This document shows, in pieces, positions 1-9,125 of a DNA stretch of 64,000 nt. Within the stretch, counting starts at the first letter, position 1; every line of letters starts with the position of its first letter. The notes beneath the pieces were generated by a model that had not been told where the DNA came from, searched no databases, and was given only the letters and a program-made list of their open reading frames with translations. The position numbers were made by a program, and so were the translations under genes. Source of the stretch: Modestobacter sp. DSM 44400 (GTDB lineage: Bacteria; Actinomycetota; Actinomycetes; Mycobacteriales; Geodermatophilaceae); assembly GCF_900107175.1 (NCBI RefSeq), contig NZ_FNOZ01000010.1, forward strand, positions 1 to 64,000, given 5' to 3'.

Positions 1-321
1 GAGGAACTCCGGGCGCTGCTGGCCTGCGCCCGCCGCGGCGGACACCGGCACGAGATCTCGACCCGGCTGCACCGGTTCAACGCCTGGTGCGCCGACTCCC
101 GCTTGCCCGAGCTCGAGCGGCTGGCCGGCACGATCGAGGCCTGGTGGCCCGAGGTGCTGGGCTTCCTGCAGACCGGCCTCACCAACGCCGGCACCGAGGC
201 CACGAACCGGACCGTGAAGACCGCCGCGCGCACCGCCTACGGCTTCCGCAACCTCGAGAATCAGCGCCGCCGAGTACGGTTCGCCTGCACTCGGCGACAG
301 CGCCGGGTCACCGTCTGCTGA
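1..321 (+). mobile_element. ISL3-type transposase, C-terminal fragment
   Basis: The first reading frame is open from the window edge to a TGA at 319-321, giving about 106 residues. It ends with a TNAGTEATNRTVK block followed by an arginine-rich tail. That block matches the last catalytic-acid region of ISL3-type DDE transposases, in which the Glu of 'GTEATNR' would be the third acidic residue. The remainder of the element lies outside the window, so its ends and completeness cannot be judged. It borders a group of defence-type genes, which suggests a mobile or recombined boundary. The family assignment rests on motif recognition only. Confidence 0.7.
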
Positions 322-380
322 GGGTCATTTCCCCCTCAAGTTCGAAGAGCCCGCATCGAGGCTGGCCAGATCATGGACCG

Positions 381-2270
381 TCAGCCGATGAGCTGATCCA
401 GGAACCGCTGCGTCTCGGGATCCGTCGAGTGCACGTAGACCCCGCGCAGCCCGCGGGTCAGCAGCACCTTGTAGACGTTGCGCACCAGCACATCGAAGTC
501 AGCGTCGCTGACGGTCTTTGTGTTCCGGAAGTCCGGGTCGCGGTTGGCCTTGCGGACGGCGACCCACCGGTCGTCCCGCCACACCAGGTCCGGTCCCAGC
601 AGGACCCCGTTCCACTCGTACTCGAAGCCCTGGGCGGTGTAGACGCACCCCACCTGACCGAAGCCGCGCTCGTCGCTGGCCCAGAGCGCGGCCGGTGGTG
701 CGTCGCCGACCGACCGGTCACCCTTCAGGTTCCACGGCCTGGACCATTCGCCGATCTGCACGTCCAGGACCAGGGAGCCGTCCTTGCGCGGGTCGCTCCA
801 CGGCCAGCAGTAGCCGGCCGCCATCCGGGCGTTCTGGTGCGCGGTGAGCTTCTCCGCCAGCACCGCCTCCATGGCCGACGGGGACGGCGCCGTCCGCACC
901 TCGAACCGCTCGTCGCCCGCCCACTTCTCCGGACCCCCGGGGGCCAGACCGAGCAGCCGCTCCACCCAGTCGACGTAGGCGGCGCTGCCGCCGGAGCGGT
1001 ACTGGGTCGACAAGTCGATCCGGTGGACGTCGAGGCCGCGCTCGCGGGCGTGCTTCTCGATGTCCTCGATGGTGCCCATCTCGCCGGGCCGGACGACCTG
1101 GTTCTGGTCGAGCAGGAAGACCGGCACCCGCGCGGCGTCGATGAGCTCGTCGACCTGGCGCTTCGCCTCCGTCCGCAGGGCGGCGGGCGTGTACCGGTTG
1201 ACCGACGTCTCGCGGATCCGGTGGGCCTCATCAGCGATCAGCACGTCGAGGCCGTTGCGCTCGGCGTCCATGAACTGGTTGAAGTACCGGAAGAGGGCGC
1301 GCGTCCGCGGAGCACGGTGCCCAGCCACGTTGCGGAGCGTCTGGGTGAAGGAGCGGGAACCGGTCGCGTGCACCACACGCACACCGCGCCGACCGAGCTC
1401 TCCGAGCAGGGACAGTGCGATGACGCTCTTACCGCTGCCCGGGCCGCCCGAGACGATCACGACGCTCTTGTGGTCACCGCGGCGGGCCTTCTCCACCTCG
1501 TGCAGGACGAGGTCGAAGGCGACGCGCTGCTCGTCGAGAAGCACGAACTGCTCGCGCGTGCGGATCTCCTCGGCGGCCACGGCGAGGAGTTGCTTGCTGG
1601 GTGCGACGGAGGAGCGGAGCAATCGGTCGGCGTGCACGGAGGCGTTGGTGGGGGAGAGCCGGCCGCGCAGGTAGTCGAGGAACGCACCCCGGTCCCGCCC
1701 CGTGAAGAGCCGGCCGAGCTCGTCCTGCGGGTAGCCGCGCAGTGCGGCCGTCCCGTCGTCCAGCGAGTTGTGCAGGTAGGCGGCGCCGGCCAGGACGTCC
1801 GTGGTGCCGTGCAGGACGTGCACGAAGTCCAGGAGGTACTCCCCGTACGCCCGGACCTGGGCGACGGGATGCAGCACCGGGCGGGGGCCGTAGGTCGGCT
1901 GCAGCACCAGTTCGGCTTCCCCCTCGAAGAGGGAGGCCTGCGTCCACTGCTTGAGCTCGAGGACGACGTAGGACGGGCCGCCGCGGCCCGGGTGTTCACC
2001 GGCGAGGACGACGTCGATCCGCTTGCTCGACAGGGGGAGCTGGTACTCGGCGAGGACCTCGACGCCGCCCAGGCCGGCTTGCTCCAAGTCCGCGGCGAGC
2101 GCGGCGAGGCTGGCGTCCCAGGAGCGGGCCTCGGCGGGAGAAGCCGTGCGGTTCATGTGGGTGCGCATCTGGGTGGCGAGGGTGGTGCCGAGTCGCCCGG
2201 CCTGCGAGAGCACGGCGAGACCGGACGCGGAGGTACGAAGGAGTGGCAAGGACCTGTCCCCGAGCAGCAC
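381..2270 (-). CDS. DUF2075-family helicase/nuclease-like protein
   Basis: A 629-residue protein with a GTG start. An N-terminal nuclease-like region has Asp86 followed by a hydrophobic strand and E105-L-K107, a D...E-x-K arrangement seen in PD-(D/E)XK-type folds. A P-loop ATPase follows, with Walker A GGPGSGKS at about residues 275-282 and a DEAH Walker B at 347-350. The C-terminus ('TAQGFEYEWNGV', 'KVLLTRGLRGVYV') is typical of DUF2075, a family related to superfamily-1 helicases and found in many phage-defence neighbourhoods. Its substrate is unknown. It lies between a transposase remnant and another helicase-nuclease gene on the same strand, consistent with a small defence island. Upstream, TATGGT near 2330-2340 could be a -10 element. 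The exact start is uncertain. Confidence 0.8.
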   Translation of the reverse strand: MLLGDRSLPLLRTSASGLAVLSQAGRLGTTLATQMRTHMNRTASPAEARSWDASLAALAADLEQAGLGGVEVLAEYQLPLSSKRIDVVLAGEHPGRGGPSYVVLELKQWTQASLFEGEAELVLQPTYGPRPVLHPVAQVRAYGEYLLDFVHVLHGTTDVLAGAAYLHNSLDDGTAALRGYPQDELGRLFTGRDRGAFLDYLRGRLSPTNASVHADRLLRSSVAPSKQLLAVAAEEIRTREQFVLLDEQRVAFDLVLHEVEKARRGDHKSVVIVSGGPGSGKSVIALSLLGELGRRGVRVVHATGSRSFTQTLRNVAGHRAPRTRALFRYFNQFMDAERNGLDVLIADEAHRIRETSVNRYTPAALRTEAKRQVDELIDAARVPVFLLDQNQVVRPGEMGTIEDIEKHARERGLDVHRIDLSTQYRSGGSAAYVDWVERLLGLAPGGPEKWAGDERFEVRTAPSPSAMEAVLAEKLTAHQNARMAAGYCWPWSDPRKDGSLVLDVQIGEWSRPWNLKGDRSVGDAPPAALWASDERGFGQVGCVYTAQGFEYEWNGVLLGPDLVWRDDRWVAVRKANRDPDFRNTKTVSDADFDVLVRNVYKVLLTRGLRGVYVHSTDPETQRFLDQLIG

Positions 2271-2553
2271 GTATCAACGTGCGGTGGGGCCATGTCCAAG
2301 GAACGGAAGCCAGTCGAACCGCTTTCATCGCTACCATAGACGCCGTGGCGGTCGCTCGCAGTCACCGATACTGACGACGCGGGTGACGGTCCGTTGGACC
2401 TCTTAAGCGCTTCCTGTTCATCGTCGAGGTAGTTGGAGGTAGATGAACGCCTCAGTCAATCGACCCTGACGCTGGCCGCCCCTTCTCGGATCACGGCGCT
2501 CCGCCCAGAGCGGCTGTCCAGTAGCTGGTCAGTCGGCGGCGGCTGAGCTGCGA

Positions 2554-5500
2554 TCACGCCACCTTCGCCGTCGCAAAAATGTCCGCTGGAAGGGCATGGT
2601 CCAGTTGCCACAGGATCCGCATCGGCCGTTCACCAGTGTGCGAGGCATAAGACATCGGGCCTGCATACAGGTAGGGCGGCGTCCCTAGGGTTCCGTCGGC
2701 GGTCTTGGTCTCGCGGACGAACAGGTGCACGGACGTCCCCATGCTCCGGTGGTTGGTGTACCGCTGCCCAGTGGTCGACGCCTGTGCTGTCGCGTTCTGC
2801 GACTCCCACTGGAACAGCGTCGGCGAGATGGCGTGGTCGGCGTACATCGTCGTGGGAGAGAAGTGCGCCTCTGTCTTCACCAGCGTCACGAAGAAGACGT
2901 CCGCCCGGTCCCCAGGCACCCAACGGACGCCAGAGCCCCAGGTCCCGTTAAGGTCCTCCATCCCGAAGGCGGCCAGCGCCTCGTCGCGGCTGTACCGCGC
3001 GTGCACGTGTAGCGGGCGCGGACCGGCGACCTCCAGTGCCGGAGTGACTCGATGGATGCGTTCCTGCAGCACACCGGTCAACTCGCCCAGTTCATCGGCT
3101 CGGCCCCGATTGGCAAGCAAGCGCTGAAGACTCGCCTCGATCCCGCTGAACGGCAACCGGGCTCCGTTGAGCGAGAAGTGCAGCATCGCGGCGAGCCGGC
3201 GGATCCGCTCGGTCATTTCGACTCCGTCGGAGAGCGACTGGGCAAGTGCACGGATGAACTGCAGCCGCTCCAGGTCGTCGATGTGCAGCATCCGACCGAA
3301 GGCCGCGCCCAGCGCCTTGTCGTCCGGACCGGGCGGGGGGTTCTCCCAACCGGCAGCTCGCTTGAGGTCCAGCCAGCTACGGCCGTCACCGCGGTAGAGG
3401 TCTTCGACCTCAATGCCGGTCTCAGCCAGGAAGTCGGCCATGCTCGGCGCCTCCTGCCGGCGTGCCTCGCTGACCAGTCCCTTCCACGAGACGGTGAGCG
3501 ACTGCTTGATGTTGGCGAGCACGATGTCCTCGGCCACCCGGTCGAGCTCGATGTGACAACCGGCGGGCAGTGTGGGGAAGCCCTGCACCACGTCGCGCTG
3601 CAGCCCTCGTCGAGACGCCCCCGTCAGCGCCCGGAAGCGGATGTCGAAGCGGAACTCTTGGTGCTGCGCCCCGATGAAGTCGAGCACCGTCAGGCAGGCC
3701 TTGCCCTCGGACAAGCGGAGACCGCGTCCGAGTTGCTGGAGGAAGACCGTCGCACTCTCCGTCGGGCGCAGGAACAGCACCGTGTCGACGGTCGGCAGGT
3801 CGATGCCCTCGTTAAACAGGTCGACGGTGAAGAGGACGTTCACCTTGCCGTCGCGCAGCGCGGTCAGCGCCGCCGCCCGCTCGTCGGTGCCGGTGTGCCA
3901 GGTGATTGCGAGGCTCGGGATGCCTGCGTCGGTGAACCGCTCGGCCATGAACTGGGCGTGCTGGGTGCTCACGCAGAAGCCGAGTGCCCGCATCCGCCCG
4001 GGGTCCTCGATCTTGTCCTGGACCGCCTGCAGGATGAGGCGCACTCGGCGATCGTCGCTTGTGTAGACGTTGCTCAGTTCGGCGACGTCGTAGCCGCTGC
4101 CGCGCTTCCAGCGCAGTTGGGTGAGCGCGATGTCGTCGTGGACGCCGAAGTACTGGAACGGCGCCAGCAGCCCCTGGTCCAGCGCCTCCCAGAGCCGCAG
4201 TTCGATCGAGGTCCGGCCGTCGAACCAGCTGCGGACGTCGGCACCGTCGGTGCGCTCTGGCGTTGCCGTCAGGCCGAGGAGCACCTTGGGCTTCAGGTGT
4301 TCGAGCAGCCGGCGGTAGGTGGCCGCCATCGCGTGGTGGAACTCGTCGACGACGATCAAGTCGAAGCGCGCGGGGTCGAGTGCCGTGAGGTCCAGCTGCG
4401 CCAGCGACTGCACGGAGGCGAAGACATGTCGCCACTCCCGCGGACGTTCGCCATCTACCAGGAGCTCACCGAAGTCCCCGCGGCGCAGGACGTGCCGGAA
4501 GGTCGACCGGCTCTGGGTCAGCAGTTCCTTGCGGTGGGCGACGAAGAGGACCGTCTCTGCGGTTTCCGCCGTCCGAAGTCGCCGATAGTCCAGCGCTGAG
4601 ACGACTGTCTTGCCGGTGCCCGTCGCCATCACGACGAGGTTGCGCCAGCGGTCGTGGATCGTCCGCTCGGCCTCGAGTTCGTCGAGGATCTCCTGCTGAT
4701 AGCCGAAGGGGCGGACGTCGAGGGTCGAGATCTCCAAGGGGAGGTCCTTGCTGCTGCCTCCCCGCTCGGTGCTCAGGGCCTGGCGCAGTCGGTCGCCGTC
4801 CCGGGCCGGCTCGTAGCCCTCGAACGATGGGTCCTCCCAGTAACTGTCGAACGTGTCTCCGAAGGTTTGGAGCAGGTGCGCTTGCTCGACGTTCGAGAGC
4901 CGGACGTTCCACTCCAGCCCATCGGTCAGTGCCGGCGCGGACAGGTTGGACGAGCCCACGTAGCCAGTCGACATGCCGGTTGCTCGGTGGAAGAGCCAGG
5001 CCTTGGCGTGCAGTCGCGTCGTCCTCGTCTCGTAAGAGATCTTCACTTCGGCGCCGAGCTCGACGAGTCGGTCGAGAGCTCGTTGGTCGGTGGCGCCGAT
5101 GTACGTCGTCGTGATGACGCGCATACGGCCGCCCCGCCCCCGGAGGTCGGCAAGGCCCTTTTCCAAGATGCGCAGGCCCTGCCACTTGATGAAGGCGCAC
5201 AGCAGGTCGACGCGGTCGGCGGAGGCCAGTTCCCGATTGACCTCGTGCCCGATGCGGGGTTGACCACGGCCGTTGACCAGCAACGCGCTGGCGGTAAGTG
5301 GAATCTCGGGTCGCACGGGGAAGGCGATCGGCCCCGGAGCTGCGGGCGGGTCGACCACCGCGAGCATAGATCGGCCGGGTGCGGCGACTCCGTCCTTAGC
5401 GGCCGCTTTCGGCGCCAGCGCTTCGACGGCGTCGATGATGCTGTTGGCCAGATCGACCTGTCGGGCCACGCCGGCCTGATCGTCACCGCCTGTGATGCGA

Positions 5501-5664
5501 AGGGCGCGGCTGACCAGCCCGGTGACGTGTCGAGTGAGTGCCTCGTGCGCTTCGCCGGGATCCAGCGCCGCCAGTTGCACGAGCGACGCATCCGTCGTCG
5601 ACAGCTGCTCGGCCAGCTCCGTCGTGACCAGGTGCTCGTAGATTCCCGTGCGTACGTCCCCCAT
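2554..5664 (-). CDS. PLD nuclease-helicase with DUF3427 domain
   Basis: A 1036-residue multidomain protein. After an alpha-helical N-terminus there is a phospholipase D-type nuclease domain (about residues 130-285) with the HKD signature HAKAWLF (His219, Lys221) and G-S-S-N at 237-240. A superfamily-2 helicase core follows, with ATGTGKT at 347-353, DEFH at 440-443 and 'QQLGRGLRLSEGK' as motif VI. The C-terminal 300 residues match DUF3427. This architecture is widespread in bacterial defence islands and is thought to couple DNA or RNA unwinding to cleavage. It starts 43 bp downstream of the broken HNH restriction gene on the same strand, so the two probably formed an operon. The reading frame is intact. 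Confidence 0.87.
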   Translation of the reverse strand: MGDVRTGIYEHLVTTELAEQLSTTDASLVQLAALDPGEAHEALTRHVTGLVSRALRITGGDDQAGVARQVDLANSIIDAVEALAPKAAAKDGVAAPGRSMLAVVDPPAAPGPIAFPVRPEIPLTASALLVNGRGQPRIGHEVNRELASADRVDLLCAFIKWQGLRILEKGLADLRGRGGRMRVITTTYIGATDQRALDRLVELGAEVKISYETRTTRLHAKAWLFHRATGMSTGYVGSSNLSAPALTDGLEWNVRLSNVEQAHLLQTFGDTFDSYWEDPSFEGYEPARDGDRLRQALSTERGGSSKDLPLEISTLDVRPFGYQQEILDELEAERTIHDRWRNLVVMATGTGKTVVSALDYRRLRTAETAETVLFVAHRKELLTQSRSTFRHVLRRGDFGELLVDGERPREWRHVFASVQSLAQLDLTALDPARFDLIVVDEFHHAMAATYRRLLEHLKPKVLLGLTATPERTDGADVRSWFDGRTSIELRLWEALDQGLLAPFQYFGVHDDIALTQLRWKRGSGYDVAELSNVYTSDDRRVRLILQAVQDKIEDPGRMRALGFCVSTQHAQFMAERFTDAGIPSLAITWHTGTDERAAALTALRDGKVNVLFTVDLFNEGIDLPTVDTVLFLRPTESATVFLQQLGRGLRLSEGKACLTVLDFIGAQHQEFRFDIRFRALTGASRRGLQRDVVQGFPTLPAGCHIELDRVAEDIVLANIKQSLTVSWKGLVSEARRQEAPSMADFLAETGIEVEDLYRGDGRSWLDLKRAAGWENPPPGPDDKALGAAFGRMLHIDDLERLQFIRALAQSLSDGVEMTERIRRLAAMLHFSLNGARLPFSGIEASLQRLLANRGRADELGELTGVLQERIHRVTPALEVAGPRPLHVHARYSRDEALAAFGMEDLNGTWGSGVRWVPGDRADVFFVTLVKTEAHFSPTTMYADHAISPTLFQWESQNATAQASTTGQRYTNHRSMGTSVHLFVRETKTADGTLGTPPYLYAGPMSYASHTGERPMRILWQLDHALPADIFATAKVA

Positions 5665-5707
5665 GTGCTGAACGTAGCCGGACGGTTACCGGGCCGGCGT
5701 GAACAAT

Positions 5708-6606
5708 TCAGCCCGCGAGCGGCAACCTTTGGAAGACCTGTTCGCGATGCCACCGGACGTGCGGCTCGGCGGGCAGCGGTGTGCCGGGACGCGCACTCTA
5801 GGGCCGACCGTGCAGGTCGTAGACGGCGCGACCGTGCGGCGTCCGAGCGGAGAAGCGCTGCGACACGACGATGGCGAGGTCGCCGTCGAGACCGAGGACC
5901 CCTCGGTCGAAGAGCTTGTGGTGGAGCATGCAGAGGGCCATCCCGTTGCCCATCGAGTCCGGCCCGTCGAGAGCGAACCAGCGGACGTGCGCCGCCTCGA
6001 TGCCGATCGGAACGCCGCCGGCCTGGCCGTCGAACCCGCAGAAGGTGCACTGCCGGTCCCGCGCCTCGAGGATCGCGGCCCGCCAGCTCGCGTCCCGCCG
6101 ACGTTCGACCACCGCAGTTGGCTCGGACGCCTTCGTGACCGCGCCCACCTCGGGGTCGAAGCCGACCGCCAGCAGGACGTCGCCCGCCACGGTGGGCGGG
6201 AAGTGACTGTCGACCAAACCCCGCGCGATGGCCGGCACGCGAGCCGGCTCGCGGCGGAGCAGCTCCTCCAGTGCTGACTCGAACTGCCCGGGTGACGCCC
6301 TCACGGAGGGGCCGCAGGTTGTCCATGGGCAGGTCCCGGTCGAGCGTCCACACGCCGTCCGCCCGCAGGCGGCTGAAGGGGTAGGCGGCGCTTTGCGCGG
6401 GGCCGGTGGTGGACGGCGGACCGAAGTCGGCGATCAGCTTGGCGAGCTGTGTCCCGGCTATCCGACTCGGCCCCGTGGCCGCCAAGCGCCCGAGCGCTAG
6501 GAGTACGAGCGACGGCTTGTGCAGCGAGCGACGGCCGTCGCGCTGGTTGCCGGAGGCTCGCGAGCCGCTCGAGGATCGGCTCGTCGGTCGTCTCGGGGCT
6601 CGCCAT
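5708..6606 (-). pseudogene. Broken sulfur-binding-domain HNH restriction endonuclease
   Basis: The conceptual product resembles the SBD-HNH type IV endonucleases that cut phosphorothioated DNA. Its N-terminus (ILERLASLRQ... SLHKPSLVLLALGRL... YPFSRLRADGVW) is the sulfur-binding half. Its C-terminus has the HNH core 'CTFCGFDGQ...IEAAHVRWFALDGPDSMGNG MALCMLHHKLFD'. The gene is read in three frames: ATG at 6606, a +1 shift near 6545-6550, and a second +1 shift near 6300. An in-frame TAG at 5798-5800 interrupts the last 30 codons, after which the expected tail ('PAEPHVRWHREQVF') continues to TGA at 5708. It could be a genuine pseudogene or contain sequence errors. No dnd genes are visible. It lies directly upstream of the PLD-helicase-DUF3427 gene. 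Confidence 0.75.
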
Positions 6607-6741
6607 GCCCCTCACTATCGGCGTCCGCGGGCAGCCGTTCGGCAAGGCTGACTGTGTGTCGCTCGGTGGCCGCCGGGGCGACTCCGCCCCCCGTGGGAGG
6701 GAACCCCTCTTCCGTTGTGATGAAGCACGCCGGACGGTCAG

Positions 6742-7455
6742 GTGGTGACCGAGGACCAGTCCCGCCCGTGGCTCCTTCCGGAGAGCACCACGGATCAGCC
6801 GGCGGCCGTGTCCGTCGCTGAGGCGTCGGTCAGCTATGGCTTCGATCTGGCCGCGCACCGGCCGGGTCAACTGGTGCGCGAGCAAGCCATGGCGGCTCGA
6901 GAGGCTGCCCCGGTCCGCTCCGTTCTGGCGCGACTTCTTGGTGTCCACACTGAGGAGCGAGCCTGGCGGATCGGTGCCGACGGTGAGGAGATGGTTGCCG
7001 CCGCGGTGCAGAAGTTGATCCGGCGGGATCCGCTCTGGCGCATCGTGCATGCCATCCCCGTCGGCCCGCGGGGCTCCGACATCGACCACCTCGTCATCGG
7101 GCCGGGCGGTGTCTTCACGCTTAACGCGAAGCACCATCCCGGTGCGCGGATCTGGGTCGGTGGCGGGACGTTCATCGTGAACGGCGTGCGGCAGCCGTAC
7201 ATCCGGAACAGTCGACACGAGGCGGCCCGGGCGTCCCGACTGCTCAGCAGCGCCCGTGGTGCCCCCGTCGACGTGACCGGCGTCGTCGTACCGGTGAACG
7301 CCAAGGCCGTGACGATCAAGACGCCGTCGGCCGACGTGCACGTCGTCGCACGACGGCGGCTGCGGCACTGGCTCCGGAGCCGCGAGCAGGTGCTCGACGA
7401 CGAGATGATAGATCTGGTCTACGCGCACGCTCGGGACTCGAGCACCTGGCAGTAG
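6742..7455 (+). CDS. NERD domain protein
   Basis: A 237-residue protein with a GTG start and TAG stop. After about 75 poorly conserved residues there is a NERD (nuclease-related) domain with 'GADGEE' followed by 'DIDHLVIGPGGVFTLNAKHH', the conserved acid-strand-lysine pattern of this PD-(D/E)XK-related fold. No helicase or kinase domain is fused to it. No membrane segment or signal peptide is evident. It is transcribed away from the broken HNH gene and may belong to the same defence-like group. Its function is unknown beyond a presumed nucleic-acid role. Confidence 0.75.
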   Translation: MVTEDQSRPWLLPESTTDQPAAVSVAEASVSYGFDLAAHRPGQLVREQAMAAREAAPVRSVLARLLGVHTEERAWRIGADGEEMVAAAVQKLIRRDPLWRIVHAIPVGPRGSDIDHLVIGPGGVFTLNAKHHPGARIWVGGGTFIVNGVRQPYIRNSRHEAARASRLLSSARGAPVDVTGVVVPVNAKAVTIKTPSADVHVVARRRLRHWLRSREQVLDDEMIDLVYAHARDSSTWQ

Positions 7456-7510
7456 TCGAGCCTGCGGCGCGCCGTTTGCCCGTCCCGTTGCCTCGGGCAA
7501 CGACAGGGTC

Positions 7511-8536
7511 ATGGAGATGCGCACGCTCGGCCGCACCGGCGTCAAGGTCAGCCCGCTCTGCCTCGGGGCGATGATGTTCGGCGCCTGGGGCAACACCGAC
7601 CATGAGGAGTCCGTCCGGATCATCCACGCCGCCCTCGACGCCGGAATCAACTTCGTCGACACCGCCGACGTCTACTCGGCCGGCGAGTCCGAGGAGATCG
7701 TCGGCAAGGCGCTGGCCGGCGGACGGCGGGAGAACGTCGTCCTCGCCACCAAGGCGCACGGCCCGATGGGCGAGGACCCCAACCAGCAGGGCAACAACCG
7801 CCGCTGGCTGGTGCAGGAGGTCGAGCACAGCCTGCGCCGGCTGCAGACCGATCACATCGACCTCTACCAGATCCACCGCCCGGCGGAGGACACCGACGTC
7901 GAGGAGACGCTCGACGCGCTCACCGACCTCCAGCGGGCCGGCAAGATCCGCTACTTCGGCTCCTCGACCTTCCCGCCGTCCCAGATCGTCCAGGCGCAGT
8001 GGGCCGCGGAGAAGCGGCACAGCGGCCGCTTCGTCACCGAGCAGCCGCCCTACTCGATGCTGGTCCGCGGCATCGAGGCCGAGGTGCTGCCGGTCTGCCA
8101 GCAGTACGGCATGGGCACCCTGGTCTGGAGCCCGCTGGCCGGCGGCTGGCTGTCGGGGAAGTGGCGCAAGGGCCAGGACGCCCCCAGCAGCACCCGGTCG
8201 GACCGCATCCCGGGCCGCTACGACCTGTCCGACCCGGTCAACCAGCGCAAGCTCGACGCCGCCGACGCGCTCGCCCAGCTCGCCGACGACAACAAGATGA
8301 GCCTGGTGGAGATGGCCATCGCCTTCACCCTCCGGCACCCCGGCGTCACTTCGGCGATCATCGGCCCCCGCACCATGGACCAGTTGACCAGCCAGCTGCC
8401 TGCCGCGGACGTCGTGCTGTCCGACGAGGTGCTCGACGCCATCGACCGGATCGTTCCGCCGGGCACCAACATCCGGGCCGACGACGCCGGCTACCAGCCG
8501 CCGTGGATCGCCGACGCGTCGCTGCGTCGCCGCTGA
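7511..8536 (+). CDS. Aldo/keto reductase
   Basis: A 341-residue NADPH-dependent oxidoreductase of the AKR superfamily (YghZ/Tas-like). The catalytic tetrad is visible as Asp50 and Tyr55 (FVDTADVYS), Lys81 (ATKAHG) and His122 (YQIHRP). The C-terminal cofactor loop 'SAIIGPRTMDQL' is present. The length is normal for the family. The start is ATG at 7511, with an alternative ATG two codons later. It is a monocistronic-looking gene between the NERD gene and a decayed region. The physiological substrate cannot be deduced; such enzymes reduce aldehydes and ketones in the cytosol. Confidence 0.9.
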   Translation: MEMRTLGRTGVKVSPLCLGAMMFGAWGNTDHEESVRIIHAALDAGINFVDTADVYSAGESEEIVGKALAGGRRENVVLATKAHGPMGEDPNQQGNNRRWLVQEVEHSLRRLQTDHIDLYQIHRPAEDTDVEETLDALTDLQRAGKIRYFGSSTFPPSQIVQAQWAAEKRHSGRFVTEQPPYSMLVRGIEAEVLPVCQQYGMGTLVWSPLAGGWLSGKWRKGQDAPSSTRSDRIPGRYDLSDPVNQRKLDAADALAQLADDNKMSLVEMAIAFTLRHPGVTSAIIGPRTMDQLTSQLPAADVVLSDEVLDAIDRIVPPGTNIRADDAGYQPPWIADASLRRR

Positions 8537-8575
8537 GCACCTCCGTCGGAGCGCCGCACGCGCGATGATGGCGGC

Positions 8576-9125
8576 GTGCCATCGGGCTCCCCGGTCGGTT
8601 CCGGCACGGCGCTCGCACCGCTCGCCGGTGAGGAGCACGTCTGCGCCTCGGGCCCCTTCGCCTTCGCCTTCGCCGAGTACGCCATCGACCGTGCCACGGC
8701 AACCATCGCCGAGATCCCGGCCCGGGCACGCCAGCTGTTCGGGTCGATCGACGAGGCTGCGGTCCGACGACGTCGGGACGGCGGCTGGTCGGCGATCGAG
8801 TACCTCTGTCACCTTGCACGACGTCTACGCCACCTTCACCATCCGGCTGCACCGGGCGCGGGCCGAGGACGACCCGGCCCTCGAGCCGATGCTCAATGAC
8901 CTGCGGGCTCGGCGCTTCGGCTACCGCGACGCTGCCGTCGATCCCGCCCTCGATCAGTTGCACGTCGCGGGCTTCCTCGCGGAGGTTGCGCGGATCCGGC
9001 TCGACGACTGGGCGCGGCCGGTCCACCGCCTGCCCGATGAGCACCGCAGCGCCCTGTGGCTGGTCCGCCAGGCGGCGCACGAGAACGCTCACCACCTCCA
9101 CGACATCGCCGAGGTGTCGCGAGAG
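8576..9125 (+). pseudogene. Frameshifted DinB/DfsB-family protein, 3' end replaced
   Basis: The first part (GTG start at 8576; 'EYAIDRATATIAEIPARARQLFG...GGWSAIEYLCHL') is the N-terminus of a DinB-like four-helix-bundle protein. At about 8813-8816 one extra G shifts the frame. The expected sequence (HDVYATFTIRLHRARAEDD ... WLVRQAAHENAHHLHDI) continues in the next frame. Near 9118-9127 the similarity changes abruptly to the second half of 6-phosphogluconate dehydrogenase with no stop codon between. The gene therefore lacks its own terminus. DinB-like proteins often act as thiol-dependent metalloenzymes; this copy is unlikely to be functional as written. Confidence 0.7.

Noticed and set aside
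87-2339. A 750-codon plus-strand ORF opposite the DUF2075 gene
   Set aside because: Its translation is low-complexity Arg/Gly/Val-rich antisense of a clearly conserved P-loop protein; long antisense ORFs are normal at this GC content.
3052-4599. A 515-codon plus-strand ORF inside the PLD-helicase gene
   Set aside because: Antisense shadow; the minus strand encodes all helicase motifs without interruption.
5798-5800. In-frame TAG in the SBD-HNH gene as a third selenocysteine codon
   Set aside because: Relatives are expected to have a Leu-like residue here, not Cys; the site is not a redox motif and the gene has two further frameshifts.
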